Assembly: GCA_025355875.1 (NCBI GenBank)
Contig: JANXYV010000182.1
Coordinates: 1 to 64,000 of the forward strand
Length of the DNA stretch: 64,000 nt
Source: Prolixibacteraceae bacterium
GTDB lineage: Bacteria > Bacteroidota > Bacteroidia > Bacteroidales > Prolixibacteraceae
Direction of reading: 5' to 3'
Within the stretch, counting starts at the first letter, position 1. Every line of letters begins with the position of its first letter. Below are positions 8,959 to 15,861 of the stretch, one piece after another. The notes under the pieces are model-generated. The model made no database searches. It saw only the letters and a list, made by a program, of their open reading frames with translations, and was not told the origin of the DNA. The position numbers and the translations under genes are program-made.

Positions 8959-9844
8959 GTCCTTTTTCTTTTAAAATTCCTCCGGCGGCTTCTTTCACGC
9001 TCTGAATGTACATGAAGGCTTTTGGATCAATTTCTGAAATTGAATCCTGAATCTGGTTGATTTCCAGCCGATTTACGATGGTTACAATAATTTCGCAGTC
9101 AGTCCGGATATCGAAACTTCCGGGTAGATATCCTCTTTCACCTTTGTAAACAGTGATCCCTTTTTTTAAATCATTGACCAGGAAATCTTTAACTTTCTCA
9201 TGTTTCGCTGATATTATGTTTATCGAAGTGTATTGTTCGATCCCATCCACTACATAATCGGTTGCACGGGTAGCTGCATAGTATGTAATCAGCGAATACA
9301 TGGCTGTTTCGAGGCCAAAATGAAAGGCAGCTCCGGCAAAAATAAAAGTATTGAATAGAATGATTATCTCGCTGTTCGAAAAGCCTGTCCTACGTTTGGT
9401 AAATACCGCGATCACTTCAGCTCCATCGATCACTCCGCCACTCCGGATTACCAATCCAACCCCGGTACCTATCAGAATTCCGCCGAAAATGGCGATTAGT
9501 AATCGATCGGTAGTAACCGGCTGAATGTCAGAGAACATCAGGCCCGCAGCAAGAAGGATTACTGCGAGTGCTGTTTGAACTGCAAAGGTTTTTCCGATCC
9601 TCTGGTAACCCAGGTAAATAAAGGGCAGATTAAAAATGATTACTAAAATACTGATGTTGATATGATAGATTTCGTGAATTAAAAGGGAGATACCAGTCAC
9701 ACCGCCATCCATAAACTGGTTGGGAATCATGAATCCCTTCATGGCAAATACGGCCATTCCGGCACCAATAGAAGTTTGTATCAGGTTTTTCAAATTCCAG
9801 ACATTTCCCCAATGGATTATATCGCTTTGATGATTTTTTGACAT
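8948..9844 (-). CDS. YitT family membrane protein
   Basis: The 298-residue protein has five or six N-terminal hydrophobic segments (about residues 18-215, YitT_membrane/DUF161) followed by a soluble DUF2179 domain at about 225-285, with the GYLPGSFDIRTDCEII stretch. YitT proteins sit in the inner membrane. Their transport role, if any, is not established. The gene overlaps the downstream HD gene by 11 bases. The trpB2 terminator lies 36 bp upstream of its start, so its own promoter must lie in that short gap or transcription must read through. Confidence 0.85.
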   Translation of the reverse strand: MSKNHQSDIIHWGNVWNLKNLIQTSIGAGMAVFAMKGFMIPNQFMDGGVTGISLLIHEIYHINISILVIIFNLPFIYLGYQRIGKTFAVQTALAVILLAAGLMFSDIQPVTTDRLLIAIFGGILIGTGVGLVIRSGGVIDGAEVIAVFTKRRTGFSNSEIIILFNTFIFAGAAFHFGLETAMYSLITYYAATRATDYVVDGIEQYTSINIISAKHEKVKDFLVNDLKKGITVYKGERGYLPGSFDIRTDCEIIVTIVNRLEINQIQDSISEIDPKAFMYIQSVKEAAGGILKEKGHAK

Positions 9845-9880
9845 GAAATACCTGTTTTTGAATGAGTATAAGGCTAATAC

Positions 9881-9918
9881 AAAAAAAAACCTTAAATGTT
9901 CGGAAACACCTAAGGTTT
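9881..9918 (-). terminator. Rho-independent terminator of trpB2
   Basis: On the minus strand an AAACCTTA arm (9911-9918) pairs with TAAGGTTT (9887-9894). An inner TGTT/AACA stem caps the loop, and a run of nine Ts (9881-9889) follows. It lies 56 bp after the trpB2 stop. Confidence 0.8.
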
Positions 9919-9973
9919 TATCAGATCATATTACTCCGGGCCGACTTCAAGTCGCCCAAGAGTGAATCATTCT

Positions 9974-11350
9974 CTATTTTGGCATAGGGTAACCAACCAG
10001 TTTAGCCAGGTTAGCTTCTATCTCATGTTCTGGATATTCGTAATCCGAAAGCTGTCCGGTCATGTACCGGTCGTAACCAACCAAATCCATCAAACCGTGT
10101 CCGCTGAAGTTGAACAGGATCACTTTTTCCTTGCCTTCTTCTCTGGCTTTCAAAGCTTCGCGAATGGTTGCAGCAATGGCATGCGTAGTTTCAGGAGCAG
10201 GAATGATTCCTTCCGTTCTGAGGAACAGCAATCCGGCTTCGAAACATTCGCTTTGATGGATGGCCTGTGCTTCCATCAAACCGTCGCGGAGAGAAGCACT
10301 GACCAGTGGAGACATTCCGTGGTAACGCAATCCACCGGCGTGGATCGGGGCAGGAATAAAATTGTGACCCAAACTGTGCATAGCCATCAGCGGGGTCATT
10401 TTAGCCACATCGCCATGATCGTATATGAATGGAGCTTTGGTTAGTGTTGGACAAGAGAATGGCTCGGCACCGATGATTTGAATGTTCGCTCCATGAATCT
10501 TTTCGTACATGAACGGAAACGAAATTCCGGCAAAATTGCTTCCGCCACCACAGCAACCAATCACAATATCCGGATTTTTAATTCCTACTTTGTTCAACTG
10601 TTTCTTTGCTTCCAGACCAATAATCGATTGGTGGATCATCACATGATTCAATACTGAACCCAGCGCATAGCGGGTTTTCCCGGTCGGATCGCTCACTGCT
10701 TCCTCAATAGCTTCCGAAATGGCGATTCCCAAACTACCCGGTGTATCCGGAAATTGAGCCAGAATATCGCGTCCTGCCTGTGTTTCCATGCTTGGACTGG
10801 CCACACATTTGCCGCCCCATGTTTGCATCAGGATTTTTCGGAAAGGTTTCTGGTCGAAGCTCACGCGAACCATGTACACTTTACATTCAATGCCGCCAAT
10901 CTGGGCGCAGGCATAGGAAAGAGCAGAACCCCATTGGCCAGCACCTGTTTCGGTAACCAGTTTCTTGATGCCGAATTGTTTATTGTACCAGGCCTGAGGA
11001 ACAGCTGTGTTGGGTTTGTGACTTCCGGCCGGAGAAACGCCTTCGTTTTTGTAATAAATCTTTGCAGGGGTTCCCAGTGCGGCTTCCAGTTCGTAGGCGC
11101 GAATCAGCGGACTTGGCCTCCATTGCATCAGAATCTGACGAACTTCTTCAGGAATGTCGATCCAGCGTTCCTGCGAAACTTCCTGTTCAATCAGGTTCAT
11201 CGGGAAAACAGGGGCAAGCATTTCGGGGCGAACCGGGTTCCCGTCAGGACCCAAAGGAGGGTTTAACGGAGAAGGTAGATCTGGTGCAAGATTGTACCAT
11301 TGTTTGGGCATTTCCGATTCGTCGAGATAAATTTTCTTTTGTCTGGCCAT
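9974..11350 (-). CDS. trpB: TrpB2-type tryptophan synthase beta chain
   Basis: The 458-residue protein matches the TrpB2 subgroup of tryptophan synthase beta chains: an N-terminal extension ([17 protein letters not shown]), the PLP lysine in GSHKPN (K112), a catalytic-site ETGAGQWG segment and the phosphate-binding CCGGGSNF loop. It would join indole and L-serine to form L-tryptophan in the cytoplasm. TrpB2 enzymes usually work without TrpA and are often proposed to salvage indole. No trpA or other trp gene is nearby. The upstream leader carries a candidate Trp attenuator (leader peptide 11497-11586, terminator 11450-11488), so expression is probably controlled by charged tRNA-Trp. Confidence 0.9.
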   Translation of the reverse strand: MARQKKIYLDESEMPKQWYNLAPDLPSPLNPPLGPDGNPVRPEMLAPVFPMNLIEQEVSQERWIDIPEEVRQILMQWRPSPLIRAYELEAALGTPAKIYYKNEGVSPAGSHKPNTAVPQAWYNKQFGIKKLVTETGAGQWGSALSYACAQIGGIECKVYMVRVSFDQKPFRKILMQTWGGKCVASPSMETQAGRDILAQFPDTPGSLGIAISEAIEEAVSDPTGKTRYALGSVLNHVMIHQSIIGLEAKKQLNKVGIKNPDIVIGCCGGGSNFAGISFPFMYEKIHGANIQIIGAEPFSCPTLTKAPFIYDHGDVAKMTPLMAMHSLGHNFIPAPIHAGGLRYHGMSPLVSASLRDGLMEAQAIHQSECFEAGLLFLRTEGIIPAPETTHAIAATIREALKAREEGKEKVILFNFSGHGLMDLVGYDRYMTGQLSDYEYPEHEIEANLAKLVGYPMPK

Positions 11351-11413
11351 GATGATTTAAGTATTTAAAGGTTCATAATTAATTCGGTACACATCAATTT
11401 TCGACTTTCCTTA

Positions 11414-11443
11414 AAAGTCCCCTCCATAGGGAATTCAGGGGCT
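11414..11443. repeat. GC-rich palindromic intergenic repeat, copy 3
   Basis: AAGTCCCCT, a short spacer and AGGGAATTCAGGGGCTT form an imperfect palindrome of the same type as at 613-640 and 15129-15166. It sits in the trpB2 leader between the attenuator and the gene start. Confidence 0.4.
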
Positions 11444-11449
11444 TCAATG

Positions 11450-11488
11450 AAAAAAGGGACTTACTGCATACACGCAGAAAATCCCTTT
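11450..11488 (-). terminator. Candidate attenuator terminator of the trpB2 leader
   Basis: On the minus strand AAAGGGA (11482-11488) pairs with TCCCTTT (11453-11459). An inner CTGC/GCAG stem (11464-11467 with 11474-11477) lies between, and six Ts end the element (11450-11455). It begins 9 bp after the stop of a leader peptide with two Trp codons. A competing helix is possible: AGAAAA at 11519-11524 can pair with 11476-11481 around a CGGCC/GGCCG hairpin, which would break the terminator. Confidence 0.65.
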
Positions 11489-11496
11489 CCCCGGCC

Positions 11497-11586
11497 TTAC
11501 GGCCGCAAATCAATATGGTTTTCTCGCGCTTCCATTTTAATGTTGCGCCAGTTCCATTCTTTTCCGTATAATGGTGATTTGTACAT
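11497..11586 (-). CDS. Trp-rich leader peptide of trpB2 (attenuator)
   Basis: A 29-codon frame starts at an ATG at 11586 after a purine-rich stretch (AAAGAAGAC) and ends TAA at 11497-11499. An in-frame TAG 24 bases upstream rules out a longer peptide. Codons 11 and 13 are both TGG (11554-11556 and 11548-11550), giving Trp-Asn-Trp in a 29-residue peptide. A terminator-like hairpin follows at once and trpB2 starts 146 bp downstream. This is the layout of ribosome-mediated attenuation: stalling at Trp codons when charged tRNA-Trp is low would favour read-through. Function is inferred from layout only. Confidence 0.62.
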   Translation of the reverse strand: MYKSPLYGKEWNWRNIKMEARENHIDLRP

Positions 11587-11606
11587 GTCTTCTTTAAAAA
11601 AGCGAG

Positions 11607-11636
11607 TAAAACTAATTATTTTTTTCAGGTTTTCAA
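11607..11636 (-). promoter_or_regulatory. Candidate promoter of the trpB2 leader
   Basis: On the minus strand TTG (11634-11636), a 19-bp spacer and TAGTTTTA (11607-11614) match the Bacteroidota TTTG/TAnnTTTG pattern with one mismatch in the -7 box. Transcription would start near 11600, about 14 bases before the leader peptide. Confidence 0.4.
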
Positions 11637-11694
11637 GGAGAATACTTACGATTTAATTGTTTATATAAAAGTTACTAGATTTGGTAACTATTGC

Positions 11695-11702
11695 TATCTT
11701 TG
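11695..11702 (+). promoter_or_regulatory. -7 box of the higBA operon
   Basis: TATCTTTG matches TAnnTTTG perfectly and ends 6 bases before the chosen higB ATG (11709). The transcript would have almost no 5' untranslated region. A TTTG at 11680-11683 is too close (11 bp) to be a normal -33 box. Confidence 0.5.
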
Positions 11703-11708
11703 CATGGT

Positions 11709-12020
11709 ATGCGAATCATCAAAGAAAAGACATTGGTTGAGTTCTGTAAGCTTCAGAAGTACAAGCAAGCTGAAAGTTCAGTAAAGTCCTGGATTTATGA
11801 GGTAAGGTACTCCGATTGGGACAATGCTCAGGACCTTAAACAAAAATACGGCAATGCCAGTATCTTGACTTCAAAGCGAGTGGTTTTCAATATGAAAGGT
11901 AATGATTTTCGACTAATTGTTGATATAGAATTTAAACTGAAGTTGGTCTTTGTTGTTTGGTTTGGAAGCCATTCCGAAAATGATCAGATTAATGCAAAAA
12001 CGATAAGATATGAAGAGTAA
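11709..12020 (+). CDS. higB: HigB-type toxin of a type II toxin-antitoxin system
   Basis: The 103-residue basic protein matches the HigB toxin family, a RelE-fold group of mRNA interferases that cut mRNA on the ribosome. Diagnostic segments are DWDNAQDLKQKYGNAS, RVVFNMKGNDFRLIV and the C-terminal VWFGSHSENDQIN. The start at 11709 (MRIIKEKT) is preferred over Met at 11691, because the family begins with MRII and a promoter box covers the earlier codons. The toxin gene comes first and overlaps the antitoxin by 11 bases, the usual higBA order. The pair sits between trpB2 and kup with no other mobile signs. Confidence 0.85.
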   Translation: MRIIKEKTLVEFCKLQKYKQAESSVKSWIYEVRYSDWDNAQDLKQKYGNASILTSKRVVFNMKGNDFRLIVDIEFKLKLVFVVWFGSHSENDQINAKTIRYEE

Positions 12021-12468
12021 GATAATTAAAACTAAAGCTGAATATAATGAGGCCTGTGCCCGTATTTATGATCTGATTAATAGTTCTGAAAAACCCATCG
12101 AACCAAATACTGACGATGGAGAAGAACTTGAATTGTTGTCGTTGCTTGCAGCGAAATACGAAAGCGAGAACTGGCCCGTTGAAGCCCCAAGTGCGGTTGA
12201 AGCCATACGTTTCAGGATGGAACAAATGAACCTCAATCAAAACGATGTTGCCCCAATTTTCGGAGGAAAAACAAGAGTATCCGAAATTATGAATGGGAAA
12301 AGGCAATTAAACTTAAAAATGATCATAATTTTGCATGAATATCTGGATATTCCACTCGAATCTTTGTTAAATTCAAGTCAAATAAGACTTGATAATGAAG
12401 TACATCAGAAACTTCTTAAAGTATCCTCTGTCAATAAATTTATGCGGACTGATATAATGAGTACATAA
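12010..12468 (+). CDS. higA: HigA-type antitoxin with helix-turn-helix
   Basis: The 152-residue protein pairs with the upstream HigB toxin. Its N-terminal half is acidic and probably binds the toxin. Residues about 80-125 form a Cro/C1-type or XRE helix-turn-helix (MNLNQNDVAPIFGGKTRVSEI). The product should neutralise HigB and, with it, repress the shared promoter. The start overlaps the toxin end by 11 bases. The stop lies 6 bp from the end of the convergent kup gene, with no terminator between. Confidence 0.85.
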   Translation: MKSKIIKTKAEYNEACARIYDLINSSEKPIEPNTDDGEELELLSLLAAKYESENWPVEAPSAVEAIRFRMEQMNLNQNDVAPIFGGKTRVSEIMNGKRQLNLKMIIILHEYLDIPLESLLNSSQIRLDNEVHQKLLKVSSVNKFMRTDIMST

Positions 12469-12474
12469 CCAGAT

Positions 12475-14418
12475 TTACCCGATTCGCTGGATTTTACGGC
12501 TTAGCGGGCGTTCCATCGAAATCGGGACTTTCTCCTCAATCACACTGCTTGAATCCAATCCCAGGGATTTGACATCATTGATGCTGAATAACCGGGTAAA
12601 TGAGTGGATGCCCATGATCATGCTTTCCCAGGGCGAAAGCTTGTAATCGCGGGTCATGACACGGTCGAGATTGACAAAAATAAAATCACCCGGGAAATGA
12701 TGTTTCTTCAGTGAATCGTATGAACTGCAAAGTTTTATTTCTCCATTAGCCTCCATGTCTTTCAAAACTTCCTTAAAGAAAAGATTGATGCGCGGTTCAA
12801 TTTTAAAACCAAGGTGAAAATCAATCCGGATGAGTGTTCCGGGGATGATCTGATTTAATTCGTAGCTAAATGTTTCCGGTTCATCAACCGTATCGACATG
12901 CAGCAACCAATAAGTCTTGGCACGTTTGGGCTGTTTACTGAAGATAGAATACATGATTTTGGATTCGATCTGGTGAACATGATTGGCCTTGATGATGTAC
13001 ACCAGATTGGTAGCCAATTGCGGAATACTCTGGTCGTTGCTCAGATCTTCGAATAAATGCAGGTACTTGTTGACATTAGAGAAACTGATGTGCCGGTTTT
13101 TGATTTTTCGCCCGAAAAACCATCCCTGCATGACCAGAAAGAAAATAAATGCCAATGCGATGGAGAACCATCCGCCTTCGGGGAACTTATGCATGTTGGC
13201 GATCAGGAATGACCCCTCTATCGTTCCAAAAATTACAATAAGACAACCGAGAATGATAATGGGTACGTCTTTCTCATGAAGATAATGAATGACCAGCATG
13301 GATGTCATAATCATGGTAATTGTAATTGAAAGTCCATACGCGGCCTCCATATTGGATGATTCCCGAAAGAAAAAGACCACAAAACAACAGAAGACCCACA
13401 ACAACCAATTCACAAAGGGAATGTAAACCTGACCTTTAATCAGAGTTGGGTGCAGAATCTTTATCTTGGGCCAGAAGTTTAACGAAACTGCTTCGCTGAT
13501 CAGGGTGTACGATCCGGTAATCAATGCCTGACTTGCAATCACAGCGGCTGCTGTTGCAATGATAATTCCGGGGAACAGAAACCATTGAGGCATGATGGCA
13601 TAAAAAGGGTTTAAACCGTGAACCGGAATAGGGTGGTTCATCAGCCAGGCACCCTGTCCGAGGTAATTTAAAATCAAACTGATTTTCACGAAAGCCCAGG
13701 AGTATCGAATGTTTTTGATTCCGCAATGTCCCAAATCAGAATAAAGGGCTTCGGCTCCGGTAGTACAAAGGAAAACCGCACCCAGCAGGATAAATCCTTT
13801 TGGATATTTAGTCAAAAAATCATAAGCGTATATCGGATTTAATGCGTTCAGAATTTCAGGAAAGGTAGTAATCTGAGCAAAGCCTAAAGTTGCCAGCATC
13901 AGAAACCAAATAACCATCATCGGTCCAAACGATTTACCAATAAAGTTTGTTCCGAATTGTTGTATAAAGAAGAGCGAGGTAATAATTGCAATCACTACCG
14001 GAATTACCGGAATCGCAGGATTGATCAGTTGTAATCCTTCAATGGACGAACTGACTGTAATGGAAGGAGTGATCACCCCGTCAGCCAGCAAGGCACTTCC
14101 ACCAATCATGGTCAGAACAGCAGCCCAGGTCGTTTTCTTTTTCATCAGTGCAAAGAGCGCAAAGATTCCACCCTCACCATGGTTGTCGGCCCGGAGGGTA
14201 ATAAAAACGTATTTAAATGTAGTTTGCAGGGTGAGGGTCCAGAACACGCAGGATAGAGCGCCATAAACCAGCAGTTTATCAAAAACAGTGGCGTCGGCAA
14301 TAATCGCTTTAACTACGTATAATGGGCTGGTACCGATGTCTCCAAATACAATTCCAATGGTGATCAGCAGTCCGGCGAAGGTAACTTTGTTCAATGAGAG
14401 CTGTTTCGTTCCCAACAT
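12475..14418 (-). CDS. kup: KUP family potassium uptake transporter
   Basis: The 647-residue protein matches KUP/HAK/KT transporters: a GIVFGDIGTSPLYV first membrane segment at residues 22-35, about twelve transmembrane helices to about residue 440, and a cytosolic C-terminal domain of roughly 200 residues. KUP proteins carry K+ into the cell, probably with protons. The length is normal. It is transcribed alone. A TACCTTTG box on the minus strand at 14462-14469 lies 44 bp upstream of its start. Confidence 0.92.
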   Translation of the reverse strand: MLGTKQLSLNKVTFAGLLITIGIVFGDIGTSPLYVVKAIIADATVFDKLLVYGALSCVFWTLTLQTTFKYVFITLRADNHGEGGIFALFALMKKKTTWAAVLTMIGGSALLADGVITPSITVSSSIEGLQLINPAIPVIPVVIAIITSLFFIQQFGTNFIGKSFGPMMVIWFLMLATLGFAQITTFPEILNALNPIYAYDFLTKYPKGFILLGAVFLCTTGAEALYSDLGHCGIKNIRYSWAFVKISLILNYLGQGAWLMNHPIPVHGLNPFYAIMPQWFLFPGIIIATAAAVIASQALITGSYTLISEAVSLNFWPKIKILHPTLIKGQVYIPFVNWLLWVFCCFVVFFFRESSNMEAAYGLSITITMIMTSMLVIHYLHEKDVPIIILGCLIVIFGTIEGSFLIANMHKFPEGGWFSIALAFIFFLVMQGWFFGRKIKNRHISFSNVNKYLHLFEDLSNDQSIPQLATNLVYIIKANHVHQIESKIMYSIFSKQPKRAKTYWLLHVDTVDEPETFSYELNQIIPGTLIRIDFHLGFKIEPRINLFFKEVLKDMEANGEIKLCSSYDSLKKHHFPGDFIFVNLDRVMTRDYKLSPWESMIMGIHSFTRLFSINDVKSLGLDSSSVIEEKVPISMERPLSRKIQRIG

Positions 14419-14461
14419 TTCAACCGATTTTTATAGGGTCAATTTCTTAAAAAATGGAAGT

Positions 14462-14469
14462 CAAAGGTA
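14462..14469 (-). promoter_or_regulatory. -7 box of kup
   Basis: The minus strand reads TACCTTTG, a full match to TAnnTTTG, 43 bp before the kup ATG. No good -33 box is visible at the usual spacing. Confidence 0.45.
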
Positions 14470-14597
14470 CGTACAAGCTTCGTTGGTTTTCCATTTTTTT
14501 TGTGGAAAGCATAGAATTTTTTAATTTCTTAAAACAACCTCTGTTTTTGAACCTTATATTTGCAATTAAATACTGTTTCTGTTGTCTCACGTACCGT

Positions 14598-14631
14598 TTT
14601 GAAGCAAACCTTCATCATTTTTATATCTTTG
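14598..14631 (+). promoter_or_regulatory. Promoter of the MmcQ/YjbR gene
   Basis: TTTG (14598-14601), a 22-bp spacer and TATCTTTG (14624-14631) match the Bacteroidota promoter. Start of transcription near 14637 would leave an 18-base leader before the ATG at 14655. This also argues against the longer frame from 14454. Confidence 0.6.
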
Positions 14632-14654
14632 GACTATCTAACCCTGTTTCAGAA

Positions 14655-15023
14655 ATGAATATTGAAGAATTAACAGAGTATTGCATGGAAAAACCGGGTG
14701 TGACCGAAGAATTTCCATTTGACGAAAGCACCCTGGTTTTTAAAGTGATGGGCAAGATGTTTGCCCTGACCAACCTGGAAGGCGACTGGAGACTGAGCCT
14801 GAAGTGCGACCCTGAGCGGGCTGTTGAACTGCGTGAGCAATATCCGGACATCCAACCGGCATACCACATGAATAAAACACACTGGAACATGTTGGATATG
14901 AACGGATCGCTCAACCAAAAGCTGATTTTGGAACTGATTGACCATTCTTACCAGCTGGTGGTTGAAAAATTACCTAAATCCAAGAGCCCCTCCCTGCCCG
15001 CCATTGGCTTGGCAGGCGGGTAA
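14655..15023 (+). CDS. MmcQ/YjbR family protein
   Basis: The 122-residue protein matches the MmcQ/YjbR (DUF419, CyaY-like fold) family: MNIEELTEYCMEKPGVTEEFPF at the start, then VFKVMGKMFAL and the HMNKTHWN segment. The family has a DNA-binding-like fold and no settled function. The Met at 14655 is chosen because family members start this way and a promoter lies just upstream. The last dozen residues (SPSLPAIGLAGG) look foreign. They are encoded by a GC-rich palindrome at 14993-15020 that appears to have extended or replaced the normal C-terminus. Confidence 0.85.
   Translation: MNIEELTEYCMEKPGVTEEFPFDESTLVFKVMGKMFALTNLEGDWRLSLKCDPERAVELREQYPDIQPAYHMNKTHWNMLDMNGSLNQKLILELIDHSYQLVVEKLPKSKSPSLPAIGLAGG
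14993..15020. repeat. GC-rich palindrome at the 3' end of the MmcQ/YjbR gene
   Basis: CCTGCCCGCCA (14993-15003) and TGGCAGGCGGG (15010-15020) can pair as CCCGCC/GGCGGG or CCTGCC/GGCAGG. The element stands out from the AT-rich surroundings. Related pieces (CTGCCCG, TGGCGG) follow to 15050. It supplies the last codons of the gene. Confidence 0.5.
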
Positions 15024-15128
15024 ATCTGCCCGAAGGAGAGACTTTGGCGGATAGAAGATTCTGAACGAAAAAGCTTTTTAAAGCATTTATTTCATCTAAA
15101 AGCATAAAACAACAAATGCCGGTTCTTT

Positions 15129-15166
15129 AAGCCCTATCTTTTGGAGGGGGTTTTAGGGAGGTTTTA
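15129..15166. repeat. GC-rich palindromic intergenic repeat, copy 4
   Basis: AAGCCCTATC, a short spacer and GGAGGGGGTTTTAGGGAGG resemble the repeats at 613-640 and 11414-11443. It lies just upstream of the S4-domain gene. Confidence 0.35.
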
Positions 15167-15178
15167 AATATATAAGTT

Positions 15179-15427
15179 ATGCAAAAACAAGAATCCTCCT
15201 CCCTTGGCGAGGACAGGGAAGACCTTTATGAATTACGGGGTGCAGAATACATTGAGCTGATCAAACTGCTGAAAATCATGCGGGTAAGCGAGTCGGGCGG
15301 ACAGGCTAAATTGATGGTCGAAGATGGCATTGTTTTGCGCAACGGTGAACCCGAATTCCGGAAGCGGGCAAAATTAAGAAGCGGCGAGGTAATCGAAGTT
15401 TTTGATTTTAAAATCAGGATAGAATAG
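15179..15427 (+). CDS. S4-domain RNA-binding protein (YbcJ/YaaA type)
   Basis: The 82-residue protein is essentially one S4 domain: YIELIKLLKIMRVSESGGQAK, then the VEDGIVLRNGE turn and a RSGEVIEVFD strand. S4 proteins of this size bind structured RNA, often in ribosome or tRNA handling. It resembles E. coli YbcJ and B. subtilis YaaA in length and motif. The frame opens at 15179 after a purine-rich leader and the GC-rich repeat. Partner RNA unknown. Confidence 0.82.
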   Translation: MQKQESSSLGEDREDLYELRGAEYIELIKLLKIMRVSESGGQAKLMVEDGIVLRNGEPEFRKRAKLRSGEVIEVFDFKIRIE

Positions 15428-15505
15428 TTGGAAAATGTATTGAAAAATTTGATTTTAACACTTGCCATATTTTATGTTTTATCCAATCTCCGTTTTGTTA
15501 AGATG

Positions 15506-15540
15506 TTGATAAAAATCAGTTTGGAAACTCCATTTATCAA
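15506..15540. promoter_or_regulatory. Two-part palindrome before the cluster promoter
   Basis: TTGATAAA (15506-15513) is inverted as TTTATCAA (15533-15540), and between them AGTTT and AAACT (15518-15522, 15525-15529) form an inner stem with a 2-base loop. No T-run follows, so an operator or RNA structure is as likely as a terminator. Confidence 0.4.
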
Positions 15541-15581
15541 GGTTTAATCCGGATAAGATTTTATTATTTAGGGGATTAATC

Positions 15582-15589
15582 TATTTTTG
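15582..15589 (+). promoter_or_regulatory. -7 box, probable start of the surface-protein cluster transcript
   Basis: TATTTTTG fits TAnnTTTG. No convincing -33 box is seen. It lies 273 bp upstream of the first cluster gene and 42 bp after a strong palindrome. Confidence 0.4.
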
Positions 15590-15861
15590 TGAAGTTTTTA
15601 CCAGATCGGTGTGCATGAAGAGTTTTTCGGGTAAATCTTTTTTGAATCTAAAGTGCAAGAAAACGCTGCTGGCGGAGTGTCAGATTGTATTCCGAAACTC
15701 TCAGAAGATTCAAACTGTCAACATTTTAGATTCTTTCCATTCCGTATATCCAAATATCTTCGAGGCAAATCTGCCCTTGAATGCTTTTCCTTACACAATA
15801 ACCCGCATCAAATCCCAAAGCCTATGATGCGAAATTTACGACTTTCCAAAAAATCAAGAAT

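Larger units (their letters stand above)
15428..15861. other. 434-bp gap upstream of the surface-protein cluster
   Basis: The gap holds a strong two-part hairpin at 15506-15540 and a TATTTTTG promoter-like box at 15582-15589. If that box is used, the cluster transcript has a leader of about 265 bases. A 72-codon frame at 15609-15827 resembles nothing I know and has no coding character, so I do not call it a gene. Confidence 0.5.

Noticed and set aside
9974-11350. Cysteine synthase or threonine synthase instead of TrpB2
   Set aside because: The SHKPN lysine motif, the N-terminal TrpB2 extension and the CCGGGSNF loop point to TrpB2.
11447-11656. 69-codon frame on the plus strand over the trpB2 leader
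   Set aside because: It lies over the attenuator on the opposite strand, has no recognisable domain and is explained by the leader structure.
12010-12468. Stand-alone XRE regulator
   Set aside because: It overlaps a HigB toxin gene by 11 bases and so is its antitoxin.
15609-15827. 72-codon frame upstream of the surface cluster
   Set aside because: No recognisable features and odd residue content; more likely untranslated leader.
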